Source: Methanospirillum lacunae
GTDB taxonomy: Archaea > Halobacteriota > Methanomicrobia > Methanomicrobiales > Methanospirillaceae
NCBI RefSeq assembly: GCF_046195335.1
Contig: NZ_CP176093.1
Reading direction: 5' to 3' (one strand)
DNA length: 64,000 nt
The position numbers were made by a program, and so were the translations under genes. Of the stretch, positions 18,874-27,467 are shown in pieces (within the stretch, counting starts at the first letter, position 1; each line of letters begins with the position of its first letter). A model generated the notes under the pieces. The model ran no database searches. It was not told where the DNA came from and saw nothing but the letters and a program-made list of their open reading frames with translations.

Positions 18874-19047
18874 ATGATCCCAGGGGGTTCCCGGACAGGT
18901 GTGTTTATGAAAAAGAAAAGAACTGAAAAACCCCGCTCAATCCTTCTCGATCTTGCAGGACAGGGAAGAAAGGCGGGGATAGGGTATGAGTATAATTTTC
19001 TGAACGTTTTTTACTTTCGATTGCAGGTGGATAATATCCATGCCTGA
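18874..19047 (+). CDS. Small basic hypothetical protein overlapping the primase start
   Basis: A 57-residue ORF beginning at ATG 18874 behind an excellent ribosome site (GGGGGAG, 5 bases upstream). It contains a basic patch (MKKKRTEKPRS) and LLDLAGQGRKAG. Its TGA overlaps the first codons of the primase gene by 8 bases, so the two could be translationally coupled. I recognise no family, so it could be an unconserved leader ORF; the ribosome site and the overlap are the only support. Confidence 0.4.
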   Translation: MIPGGSRTGVFMKKKRTEKPRSILLDLAGQGRKAGIGYEYNFLNVFYFRLQVDNIHA

Positions 19048-22000
19048 AGGAGAGGGAGGAGAAGACATGCAGCCTCATATCCCTGAAACTGCGGACCTTT
19101 GCAGGGACTCTCATTCAGTAAGATCGGCCTGCAACCTGCTCTTTTCTCCCGGACAGACCGTAGAGGTCAGATTTATCGGGAAGCGAGGGGCAGCATCCGG
19201 ATTCTTTGACAACTATGACCGGCTTGAAAGTGCAGTCACTCTGCTTGAGAACAGAGGCGAATATGCCGGAGCATATGTCACTCTCAATCCGGTAAATCCT
19301 GACCTCCTGGCACGTCGGGCCAACAGAATTGAGACACGGCTTGGAAGAGATGAGAAATCAGCAGGAGATAGTGACATCATCTCCCGTCGCTGGCTCCCGA
19401 TTGATATCGATCCGGTCAGACCATCAGGTGTCTCTTCGTCCAGGGAAGAACATGAAGCAGCAGAGGCCATGGCATTTCGTATTCGTGATCACCTCACCGG
19501 TATGGGATGGCCTGATCCGGTAATCGCAGACTCAGGCAACGGGGCCCACCTGCTGTACCGTATTGATCTGCCAAACGACGAAGAATCCCGGGATCTTATC
19601 AGAACCGTGCTTGAAACATTGCACATCCTCTTCTCTGATGAGAAGGCTTCGGTTGACACAACGGTCTTCAATGCTGCACGTATCTGGAAACTCTACGGCA
19701 CCACAAGCAGAAAAGGTGACAATATTGCAGCGAGGCCACATCGCAGGGCATCAATCCTTTCAGTCCCACCGGTGCTTGAGATCGTTTCAGGAGAAATGCT
19801 CAGTAATCTGGCAGATCTCTTTCCGAAAGAGCCGTCTGAAAAAACTGAGGTGAAAACAGTCAGATCCATTGATCTGGGAGCATGGCTCAATCGGAACAGT
19901 ATCTCGTTTAATCAGAAACCGTATGCAGGTGGTTCTATCTTTGTGCTCAGTGAATGTCCATTTTCATCAGAACACAAAGACGGGGCATATGCAATTCAGT
20001 TTGCAAACGGTGCTATCTTTGCCGGATGTCACCATGCGTCATGTGGGGGCGGAACTCAGCGATGGCCTGAACTTCGTGAGCAGTACGAAGGAAAAAGACA
20101 GGCAACGAAATGTTCTCACTCTGATAAAGGGCAGAAGAAACCAGTTACACAATCTGCAGAACCGATTTCACTTCCGCAGGATAACCAGACAACCCAGGTA
20201 CAGGAAGAGATCAAAAACCATGCAGAGACCATCCTCCACGATGGTAACCCTTTCGGATACCTGCTTGAGACCTTTGCTCTTGAACATGAGGGCGATCAGA
20301 CTGTTGCAGAGTCGCTCATTATGTCCCTGGCTTCACGGCTTGTCCTCAACAGCAAAGGACTTCATGTCTCGATAACCGGGGAGTCAGGGAAAGGAAAGAG
20401 TCATGCCATCAAGACCATGCTCAGGCAGGTTCCATCTGTAAGCCGTCTGGATGGCAGACTCAGTGAAAAGGCACTCTTTTACATAAACGGGTTGAAACCA
20501 GGGACCGTAATAGCCCTTGATGATCAGGCACTTTCTGACCAGATGCAGGAGATCCTGAAAGGAGTGACCAGTTCGTTTGATTCTCAGTTTGTGTACAGGA
20601 CTGTCTCTAAAGATCGGACTGCACAGGAATGCATCATTCCTGAACGGTGTGTCTGGTGGATAGCCAAAGTTGATGGAACCGGGGATGATCAGGTTTACAA
20701 CCGGATGCTGACCTGCTGGATCGATGACAGTGAAGACCAGGATATCAGGGTACTGAAACGGAGTCTTTCCCATGCTTCCTGTGGCCCGGCCAGTAGTGAG
20801 AGAGAGCGTGATGAGAATTTGGTATGCCAGGAGATCTGGAGCACATTAAGCCCGGCATTTGTGATAGTGCCGTTTGCAGACCGCATAAGGTTTGTGTCTG
20901 CTGCAAACAGAAGAAATCCGGATATGCTGCTGGATCTCATCAGGGCGTCGGCAGTGCTCATGCAGCATCAACGTTCTGAAGTGGAGATGAACAATGTCAG
21001 GTGTGTCTATGCAACTGAAGAGGATTTTGCGATTGCAACCAGGCTCTATACATCACTGAACGGAGAGAGTGGAAGCCAGGTATCCAAGCTTACCAGAAGG
21101 GAGGCTGAACTGGTTGTTATTATGCATGAATCAGGCAGGCCTGAATTGACGGTCAGTGATCTGCAGATTCTTACCGGGTGGAATAACAGCTCGATTCACA
21201 AACTGCTCAACGGGTACCTGAGTAAAGGACAGTCGTACTCAGGTCTTCTTGCAAAGTGTCCGGCAGTTTCGTTCTATGACCGGACGGTGACATCAGGTTC
21301 TGACGGAAAGCACACACAGCGGCGTCAGAGAGTATACACCTGGGATCCATCACTGTATCTTCCCTGGTCAGAAGGTGGAGTTGTCTGGCTGGTCCGGGAA
21401 GAAAAAGGTGCTGATCACATTGATGGTGATGATCCGGGCGGCAGTGCGGCTGAAGATGGCACAAAGCGGAACGATGCGGGAGGCTGCCGCTCGAAAAACG
21501 AGAGTGATTCCTCTTTAGAATCACATAAAATAATAGATTATAAAGATTCAGATCAGAGAGCGGCAGAAGGTGAAGGTGTGAAGCAGGTCACAGGACCTGA
21601 CGGAGAGGTATGTACCCAGACCTCTGATCCCGGGATCTGCCGCATTGCCGCCCTGGGTGATCAGATAAACCCACCTGATGGGCGGTTGCCTGAAAGCGGC
21701 AAAAATATCAGAGTGGCAGATCAGGACACTCTCACGCATGATGCCGCTTATGCCGCTCTGACATCTGAGCCGGGGATCTGTTCATCAGACTTTTCAAGAA
21801 TAGACGGATGGCCTGAGAAGAGACCGTGTGCAGTCTGTGGAAGTTTATATTCCAGGTACCGGGAGAGAGGTCATGGGAAATCTGAGCGGATGCTCTGTGA
21901 TGTCTGCTATGAAGCAGCCCAGGTCAGGGAGGCCCTTTCAGTCAGGACAATCCCGGGAGTTATCAGAACAGACATGATGGAGCATCGGACTAGTCCAACC

Positions 22001-22138
22001 GGGAAGTGTTCAGTCTGCAGAACTGGTGCTGCAGTCTGGGTTGATCCCGTCCAGCAGGTAGCCCTTTGTGAGACATGCTATCATCGTGAACAAAAAGGAA
22101 AACCGGAGAGGGGTGAACATTGGAATGCGGGCTATTGA
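19040..22138 (+). CDS. Primase-polymerase / helicase-like protein with C-terminal zinc fingers (mobile-element type)
   Basis: 1032 residues, ATG behind GGTGG. Residues ~60-240 look like an archaeo-eukaryotic primase (PrimPol) domain: PIDIDPVRPSG supplies the DxD metal site, SGNGAHLLYRIDLP the nucleotide-binding strand and FNAARIWKLYGT the third motif. A CX-type zinc knuckle (~310-335, CPFSSEH...CHHASCGG) follows. A P-loop ATPase/helicase domain begins at SITGESGKGKSH (~445). A linker and two four-cysteine fingers (CAVCGS...CDVC, CSVCRT...CETC) close the protein. This architecture is usual in archaeal plasmids, viruses and integrated elements. No integrase or capsid gene is visible, so it may be a stranded remnant. 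Confidence 0.8.
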   Translation: MPEGEGGEDMQPHIPETADLCRDSHSVRSACNLLFSPGQTVEVRFIGKRGAASGFFDNYDRLESAVTLLENRGEYAGAYVTLNPVNPDLLARRANRIETRLGRDEKSAGDSDIISRRWLPIDIDPVRPSGVSSSREEHEAAEAMAFRIRDHLTGMGWPDPVIADSGNGAHLLYRIDLPNDEESRDLIRTVLETLHILFSDEKASVDTTVFNAARIWKLYGTTSRKGDNIAARPHRRASILSVPPVLEIVSGEMLSNLADLFPKEPSEKTEVKTVRSIDLGAWLNRNSISFNQKPYAGGSIFVLSECPFSSEHKDGAYAIQFANGAIFAGCHHASCGGGTQRWPELREQYEGKRQATKCSHSDKGQKKPVTQSAEPISLPQDNQTTQVQEEIKNHAETILHDGNPFGYLLETFALEHEGDQTVAESLIMSLASRLVLNSKGLHVSITGESGKGKSHAIKTMLRQVPSVSRLDGRLSEKALFYINGLKPGTVIALDDQALSDQMQEILKGVTSSFDSQFVYRTVSKDRTAQECIIPERCVWWIAKVDGTGDDQVYNRMLTCWIDDSEDQDIRVLKRSLSHASCGPASSERERDENLVCQEIWSTLSPAFVIVPFADRIRFVSAANRRNPDMLLDLIRASAVLMQHQRSEVEMNNVRCVYATEEDFAIATRLYTSLNGESGSQVSKLTRREAELVVIMHESGRPELTVSDLQILTGWNNSSIHKLLNGYLSKGQSYSGLLAKCPAVSFYDRTVTSGSDGKHTQRRQRVYTWDPSLYLPWSEGGVVWLVREEKGADHIDGDDPGGSAAEDGTKRNDAGGCRSKNESDSSLESHKIIDYKDSDQRAAEGEGVKQVTGPDGEVCTQTSDPGICRIAALGDQINPPDGRLPESGKNIRVADQDTLTHDAAYAALTSEPGICSSDFSRIDGWPEKRPCAVCGSLYSRYRERGHGKSERMLCDVCYEAAQVREALSVRTIPGVIRTDMMEHRTSPTGKCSVCRTGAAVWVDPVQQVALCETCYHREQKGKPERGEHWNAGY

Positions 22139-22427
22139 TGCTGAAATTCTACCAGGATGAAAGTTTCAGCCCAGGTGATAACCAGTTCAGCAAGAGACAG
22201 AGCCTGACGATAATGATTCTTCTATTGGGGCAGAAAATCCGGGGTACCGCACCTGAACAGCGGAGGCAGTCAGTCTTTCTGATTACTTGATCTCTTCAGG
22301 AATCAGTACTCCTGATTCTTCAAGAAGGGTAAGAAGAAGATGGATGTCATGAGTACGTGGGAAAAACCGGGTGTAAGGAGATGAATGCCCCTTTGATAGA
22401 TTTTTCAGCGGCCTGCTCAGCCTAATA
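22132..22427 (-). pseudogene. Broken HEPN-domain gene (C-terminal ~95 residues)
   Basis: Reading the minus strand from 22424 down gives AEQAAEKSIKGAF, then after a frameshift PRTHDIHLLLTLLEE, an in-frame TAA, LTASAVQVRYPGF, and after another frameshift HYRQALSLAELVITWAE with a stop at 22132. Joined, these match the C-terminal two thirds of a HEPN (PF05168) domain, including the EKxLK, PRTHDI and VRYPG landmarks. At least two frameshifts and one nonsense codon show it is dead. The missing ~35 N-terminal residues stop where the first CRISPR repeat begins. The 3' end overlaps the last bases of the primase gene tail-to-tail. HEPN genes usually pair with a nucleotidyltransferase; none is seen here. 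Confidence 0.72.
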
Positions 22428-22639
22428 GAGTTCCCCACATACATGGGGTTGAACCCTAAGCGTCGACGGGCGTATATAGTGTTATACAGAGTTCCCCACA
22501 CATGTGGGGATAAACCTGAATTTGATCACTGGCTGAAGGAAGAGAAAGGGAGTTCCCCACATATCTGCTAATAAATCCTCAAATAATAAAGATTTGCCAA
22601 GCAGAAGGTCGAGTTCCCCACATATGTGGGGATGAACTG
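22428..22639 (+). CRISPR. Relic type I-E-like CRISPR array, four degenerate repeats
   Basis: Four 29-base repeats start at 22428, 22489, 22550 and 22611, an exact 61-base period with three 32-base spacers. Each begins GAGTTCCCCACA and three continue to a palindromic partner ending like TGTGGGGATAAACC; this is the repeat form of type I-E systems. Every copy differs. Repeat 3 has lost its 3' half (no GGGG stem), so the array looks decayed and unlikely to be processed. No cas gene lies in this window. No further repeat is found at 22367 or 22672. Confidence 0.82.
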
Positions 22640-23529
22640 TTATCTCAGCTTGGATCTATCAAGATCTCCGCATCCACGACCCTGGTAAACACACCAACTT
22701 GGGCGCGGCAGTTTTTCTTACACATCCCTCGAAACACGTCGATCTGAAATTTTTACTAAACCTGAAAACATGACACTGAGTTAGGCATATGAGAAATAAC
22801 GGATTATTTCCAAATAAAGGTGCAAATCGCCACGTACAAGACATTCCAAGTGAAGATAAAAAATATATACCACCATAACACATCTGGTAATTGTCACATA
22901 GTACTCCGATGGGGGGGGTTATGTGATACCATGATCTCATGTGTTTCTGATCGAACATCGACTATGCTGATACTCGGACAATACCTTCTTTTTTTTGAAT
23001 TCAGGGATTCAGCAGGTAATTTATGAACCAATTATTCATCACGTATAATATTATGGCACCGCAATGATGAGAAGAAATTCCAAGGTGCCTATAAACAGAG
23101 CCTGTCCTGTAAAGCCTGAAAGAATTTTTTGACCAGTTAACCGTTTTTTTGATTAAAGTATAGTGATTTTCCTAAACATATTTGAGAACCCGGAGGGATC
23201 ACAGGGTAGCCGGATAGGGTTAGAAAAAGGTACTGAAAACTATTAAACAAAATACCGCGCCTCACAGACACAGCCATTTCAAGGTTGATTTATTGATTTT
23301 TAATATCAATCTAAGAAATTTATCAGAACGTACCTGTCAATACCAGCCTCATCACCTCATAACATGTGATGAACAACTGAAAACGCCTATAAATTTTTAA
23401 ATATCACATTCACAATATGAAGGGATACTGATGATTACGGATTGAGACAAGATCAGTTGATTAATACCATCCGGTATACTCTTATTTCAAAGATGTATAC
23501 AATATTCATCAGATAAAGGGGGGATAATA
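22640..23529. other. Gene-free AT-rich stretch after the CRISPR relic
   Basis: In 890 bases I find no convincing coding region. Short ORFs here (29 codons from ATG 22789 and an open minus-strand frame near 22660-22960) have no recognisable motifs. A run of G at about 22911 and several T tracts occur. TATA-like CTATAAATTTTTAA at 23387-23400 could promote the downstream H1-like gene with a ~115-base leader. This may be residue of a lost mobile element or cas locus. Confidence 0.4.
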
Positions 23530-24234
23530 ATGGCAACAAAACCAGCACCAAGAAAAACTGTTAAAAAGCCGGTAAAGCCAGTGGCAAAACCCAAACAAGT
23601 TCAGGAAAGTGTTAATACTTCTGAAATTGCCGATCTTAAAAAGATCATTGACATGCAGGCAAAGCAACTGCTCCAGTTAAACAAGACAGTTGGAACCCTG
23701 CAGACTGAACTGAAAGAGGTTAAGGTAAAGATCGCATCAGATGTGGCTAAACCAGCATCTGTAACACCTGCCAAGGCACCAGCAAAATCTGCTGCCACTA
23801 AAGCATCACCTGCAAAGGCAGCTCCAGTAAAATCCATTTCAAAAGCCAAAACTCAGGCAAAGAAAGCATCAGCAACACCTGCAAAGGCCCCGGTCAAGAG
23901 CACTGCCACTAAAACTTCTCCAGTGAGGAGAGGGGCGGCAAAGGCTAAAACCCCGGCGCCAGAGCAGACAACAGCACCTGTAAAAGTACCAGCTAAGCGG
24001 GGCAGGAAACTTGTCCAGCCAGCACTTGATACCATGGTTCCTGTTCCGGTAAGTGTATCTGAACGGCTCAACGCACTCACGGCAACCAAGAAGATTACAC
24101 AGACCAAATTCGCAGAGGAAGTTGATGTACCGCCAAATCTCATCTTCGACATTGCAGCACAGAAAATGAAGACGATCAGCCTTGAGCGGATACAGAAGAT
24201 CACCACTGCCCTTAAAAAGTACGAAACCAAATAA
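23530..24234 (+). CDS. Histone-H1-like Lys/Ala/Pro-rich protein with coiled coil and C-terminal HTH
   Basis: 234 residues behind a strong ribosome site (GGGGGGAT). Residues 1-30 are basic. Residues ~30-75 form a coiled coil (IADLKKIIDMQAKQLLQLNK). Residues ~78-165 are low-complexity K/A/P/T repeats (TPAKAPAKSAATKASPAKAA), like eukaryotic H1 or bacterial Hc1/AlgP tails. The last ~55 residues resemble a Cro/C1-type helix-turn-helix (ITQTKFAEEVDVPPNLIFDI). Together these suggest a DNA-binding, possibly chromatin-organising or regulatory protein. Low-complexity sequence makes homology hard to judge. It lies alone after a long gene-free gap. Confidence 0.7.
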   Translation: MATKPAPRKTVKKPVKPVAKPKQVQESVNTSEIADLKKIIDMQAKQLLQLNKTVGTLQTELKEVKVKIASDVAKPASVTPAKAPAKSAATKASPAKAAPVKSISKAKTQAKKASATPAKAPVKSTATKTSPVRRGAAKAKTPAPEQTTAPVKVPAKRGRKLVQPALDTMVPVPVSVSERLNALTATKKITQTKFAEEVDVPPNLIFDIAAQKMKTISLERIQKITTALKKYETK

Positions 24235-24335
24235 TCGCCAGGAAACTGATTCAGCGATTTCACAAACGATTATTCTTTTTTTAGTGTAATTCATATCTTC
24301 CAGAACTCCTATGAGCACCGCAGGAGAACTTTAGT

Positions 24336-24590
24336 ATGGATCTCTTCCACGCGACCGGATACATTGCAGCATTCTGCTCCACGGTTGCATTTCTTCCCCA
24401 GGTATGGCAAACATACAAGACCCGTCATGCTCATGACATCAGTTACGGAATGCTCCTTCTTCTCATGACGGGAATGACACTCTGGCTCATATATGGCGTT
24501 GTAATCGGGGAATTGCCGGTAATTCTTGCAAATGGAATCACCCTCATCCTTCTGGCTACAATCACGGTCATGAAGATACGGTATCCATGA
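24336..24590 (+). CDS. SemiSWEET family sugar transporter
   Basis: 84 residues and three membrane helices, the single triple-helix bundle of SemiSWEET proteins, which dimerise to form a sugar channel. Diagnostic PQ motif: TVAFLPQVWQTYKTRHAHDIS; LWLIYGVVIGELPVILANG is the third-helix region with the conserved Asn. Length equals the family norm (~85-90). Stand-alone; converges on the HTH-PAS gene. Confidence 0.9.
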   Translation: MDLFHATGYIAAFCSTVAFLPQVWQTYKTRHAHDISYGMLLLLMTGMTLWLIYGVVIGELPVILANGITLILLATITVMKIRYP

Positions 24591-24648
24591 CCTGAAATCA
24601 GAATCGTAGGACCCATTTCCAAGGAGATACCATTTGGAAACGTTTGTA

Positions 24649-26775
24649 TCAGGAAATTTCACGGGTAACCCCATGTTCTGTAACCCGTTTCCAGTTGGTC
24701 ATATCCTTCATCGTCTGAATTACACCGATAGTCTGACCGGTTGTATTGAGAATTGGTGATGCCTTAGCCCAAATCACTGCCCCCTTCCCACTCTGCAGAG
24801 AGGGGAGAAATGCTTCGGTGAAGAGACCGGAACCAAACCGCGAGACAGACGGATAATTCCGGATAAGATCACGGACAGAAAGATCAACCAGGTCAGCAAG
24901 AAGAGGAATACCTGGTTCAAACCGCTTACAGGCATCCCGATACCCGGCAGTCCCAATCACCTCATCCCTGCTATACCCGGTAAGGGAAGCCATCGCATTA
25001 TTCCATGCAACAACACGCCGGTGATTATCAAGGATAAACGTGGGATCACCAACATGTTCAATCGCCTCCTCTAGGTGATGATACATCATCGAAAGAGACT
25101 CCTCTATCATCCGCTGTTCTGTAATATCAAGAGCAGAAAAGATAGTACATAGTTGATTTCCTCCCAGATCATTGGTGCGGGAGAGATGAATCTGGATTAT
25201 ACTAGTTTTACCATCCTCGGTAATATCTGATACAATACTGATCCAGCTCCCTTTCCTGGCCAGAGAGTCAGATATCTCATCCCTCTTTCCTTCAAGCTGA
25301 GGGTAACTGGAATAAACAAGATCGATCTGTTTCCCGTACAGATCATGTTCAGGAATACGCTGAAATATTCTCGTGAAAGCAGGATTGCTATAACTAATAC
25401 GCCCATCAGGACAGATGATGGCTACTCCTTCATACGAATGGGAGATTGCAGTCTCTTTCATCTGTACCTCACGGTTCATCCTGACAAGGAGCGATATATC
25501 ATTGAAATAGCCAATAAGACAGAGCGGAGATCCTTCTGTATCCTTGACAACAGACACGTTAAGAAGAAGGTTAAACTTCTCACCAGATTTCCGGGTTCCG
25601 GTTAACTCGCCGGAAAACCCACCTTCACGGGAAACAGCCTGCTTTATCTCAAAAATTTTTCGCAATGAGTCAACATTTCCATGGGCAAAATGTTCCAAGG
25701 GAAGTCCAAGAACATCAGACAGATGCTTATACCCCCACATCTGCAAAAATGCAGGATTAACATAGGTAACCATCCCATCAAGCGTTGCAAGCCCGATAGG
25801 AATGATAGATGATTCAATGGCGAAGCTCTTGATCAGGAGTTCGATCTCGGCTCGCTTACGATCAGTAATGTCACGGCCTACACCCTGATATTCCAGAACC
25901 ATATCCTGCTCATCAAATATTCCCCGGTAAATCCAGTGCTGCCAACATCTTTTGTCTCCGGGTAGTGTAACCTCCATCTCGAGGTCCCATACAGGGGAAT
26001 GCGGAGTGCAGGCTTCCATTCCAGCCTTTAGTCGGGATATGGATTCGGCTGGATGATATGAAAGGATAGAGTGGTTCACGACCTCTTCAGGGGTGATATT
26101 AAGGTTCCTACAAAATGCATCGTTGGCAAATGTGATCTTACCATCCGGCGTATACCTGCAGATCATCTCAAGCTGGTCTTCGACAATTCCTCGGTACCGG
26201 GCTTCATTAAGACGAAGCCGCTCTTCCATCTCTTTTTCAAGAGTGATATCCTCAATGATGACAGTCTGGCCGTGTTCACCAGTATCAAATATGGTGTTCA
26301 ATATCCTGACTTTATAATATTGGATCCAGTCATACTCTTCCATCTTGAGAATACGCGTTTGTTCTGCTTTTTCCCCAAGACCTTCCATAAGACGCTGACT
26401 TGTAAGGACACTGAGCAGATTTTGAGGAAGAACAGTAATCGGTGCACTCAGAATCTCTTCCTGACGCAGATCAAACATCTGGCAGAACCTTTCATTTACC
26501 TGGTTAATCCTGCCTTCCTGATTAATGACAACAATCCCTTCTTTGGTGAACCCAAGGATAGCGGCAAGTGGGATTCGTTGAGAAATATAAAAGACCTTTG
26601 CAGCCCCCATTTGCCGCATCTCAACACATCCTGATATTTCAAGGATCTCAAGATACTTAGCAACCGAATTTCGGTTCATTTTCAGACGCTGCGAAATATC
26701 GGAGATTGTTAGGCCACGGGGATGAAATTTAAGCAGCGAACGGATTTTATTGAGGTTATCCCGTTCTGCAGGCAT
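24649..26775 (-). CDS. HTH-PAS sensory regulator with five PAS domains and no kinase
   Basis: 708 residues. Residues 1-70 are a winged helix-turn-helix (LTISDISQRLKMNRNSVAKY). Five PAS modules follow at about 75-185, 190-310, 315-430, 435-560 and 565-700, each with typical NxAFxxxxGY-like cores (YVNPAFLQMWGYKHL, YSNPAFTRIF, AWNNAMASLTGYSRDEVIG) and PAC ends (QYKVRILN, IYRGIFDEQ). No H-box or ATPase follows, so it is probably a one-component sensor that binds DNA directly. A TATA-like TTTAAACTTTTA lies ~70 bases upstream on the minus strand. Confidence 0.85.
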   Translation of the reverse strand: MPAERDNLNKIRSLLKFHPRGLTISDISQRLKMNRNSVAKYLEILEISGCVEMRQMGAAKVFYISQRIPLAAILGFTKEGIVVINQEGRINQVNERFCQMFDLRQEEILSAPITVLPQNLLSVLTSQRLMEGLGEKAEQTRILKMEEYDWIQYYKVRILNTIFDTGEHGQTVIIEDITLEKEMEERLRLNEARYRGIVEDQLEMICRYTPDGKITFANDAFCRNLNITPEEVVNHSILSYHPAESISRLKAGMEACTPHSPVWDLEMEVTLPGDKRCWQHWIYRGIFDEQDMVLEYQGVGRDITDRKRAEIELLIKSFAIESSIIPIGLATLDGMVTYVNPAFLQMWGYKHLSDVLGLPLEHFAHGNVDSLRKIFEIKQAVSREGGFSGELTGTRKSGEKFNLLLNVSVVKDTEGSPLCLIGYFNDISLLVRMNREVQMKETAISHSYEGVAIICPDGRISYSNPAFTRIFQRIPEHDLYGKQIDLVYSSYPQLEGKRDEISDSLARKGSWISIVSDITEDGKTSIIQIHLSRTNDLGGNQLCTIFSALDITEQRMIEESLSMMYHHLEEAIEHVGDPTFILDNHRRVVAWNNAMASLTGYSRDEVIGTAGYRDACKRFEPGIPLLADLVDLSVRDLIRNYPSVSRFGSGLFTEAFLPSLQSGKGAVIWAKASPILNTTGQTIGVIQTMKDMTNWKRVTEHGVTREIS

Positions 26776-27064
26776 ACTTGAAATCTCTGAACCATACTAA
26801 TAAAGATATGCCAAGCAATAACCTAAAAAAATAAAAGTTTAAATAGTATATTCAGAGGAAAAACCTCAGCAAAGCATTGATTTCACTATTTATTTCTAGA
26901 CCAATTATCAAGTTGTACACAACAAGTAATTTATATATAAGTCCAATACACCCAACTTCCTACAGTCACTAATGCCATGCAATACTGCATAGAAAATCCT
27001 TATAAGCACATCTTTACCATAGAAATCTGCCCTTATCAGGAGGGCTGAACACTCAAGTACAACC
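26776..27064. other. Intergenic region with promoter-like elements
   Basis: No gene is seen. TTTATATATAAG at about 26930-26941 and CTTATAAG near 26999-27006 resemble TATA boxes on the plus strand and may once have served the pseudogene at 27065. TAATAAAGATATGCCAAGCA at 26798-26817 matches 19 of 20 bases within CRISPR spacer 3. Confidence 0.4.
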
Positions 27065-27406
27065 ATGCCACTGGAGATCCGGTCTGTCATGAAGATAGGT
27101 CGAGATCTCGTTATGAAGTTGCGTGGATCTTCATATGTGGAAATTTCAATGGTATGAATGATGGATATACCCGATTAACTGCCCGGCAACCGGGTAACCA
27201 TCACCTTCAAAGAACAATCATTTAAACAATGCTCTGAAACATACACCCGGAGTAATAACGCCTCTAGAAGTGACAGTGAGATACAAATCTCCATTGATCA
27301 GAGCATTACCATTCAAGGAGATTTTGATCTCAATCTTGCATATCTTTTTTATTCAGTAGTAATAACCCAGCACATTTTACTGATCAGAATCGGAGAACTC
27401 ATCTAA
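27065..27406 (+). pseudogene. Decayed ~113-codon gene with two in-frame stops
   Basis: From ATG 27065 a single frame runs 114 codons to TAA 27404-27406 and is broken only by TGA at 27155 and TAA at 27176. The flanking translation is protein-like: MKIGRDLVMKLRGSSYVEIS before the stops; LPGNRVTITFKEQSF, EIQISIDQSITIQGDFDLN and a hydrophobic LAYLFYSVVITQHILLIRIG after them. The long open frame on both sides of two close stops suggests recent inactivation. I recognise no family. The alternative is an untranslated leader with chance open frames. Confidence 0.42.
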
Positions 27407-27467
27407 TGAGGCATCGATCTCTGGTACGTGCAACCCAATATATGGTCACCTCTACGAACCTCAGCCA

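Noticed and set aside
22342..22370. A possible fifth CRISPR repeat (TACGTGGGAAAAACCGG)
   Set aside because: It is off the 61-base grid and falls within the HEPN coding remnant (the PRTHD region).
22283..22501. Minus-strand 72-codon open frame crossing the CRISPR repeats
   Set aside because: Its N-terminal part is repeat and spacer sequence; only the C-terminal part is meaningful, as one fragment of the HEPN pseudogene.
22659..22958. Minus-strand 99-codon open frame after the CRISPR relic
   Set aside because: No motif, no ribosome site and odd composition; I could not tie it to a cas or MNT gene.
26071..26634. Plus-strand open frame of 187 codons
   Set aside because: Antisense to the HTH-PAS gene, with no recognisable motif.
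27155..27178. TGA and TAA as recoded codons (selenocysteine or other)
   Set aside because: Two different stops within eight codons, including TAA, fit decay better than recoding.
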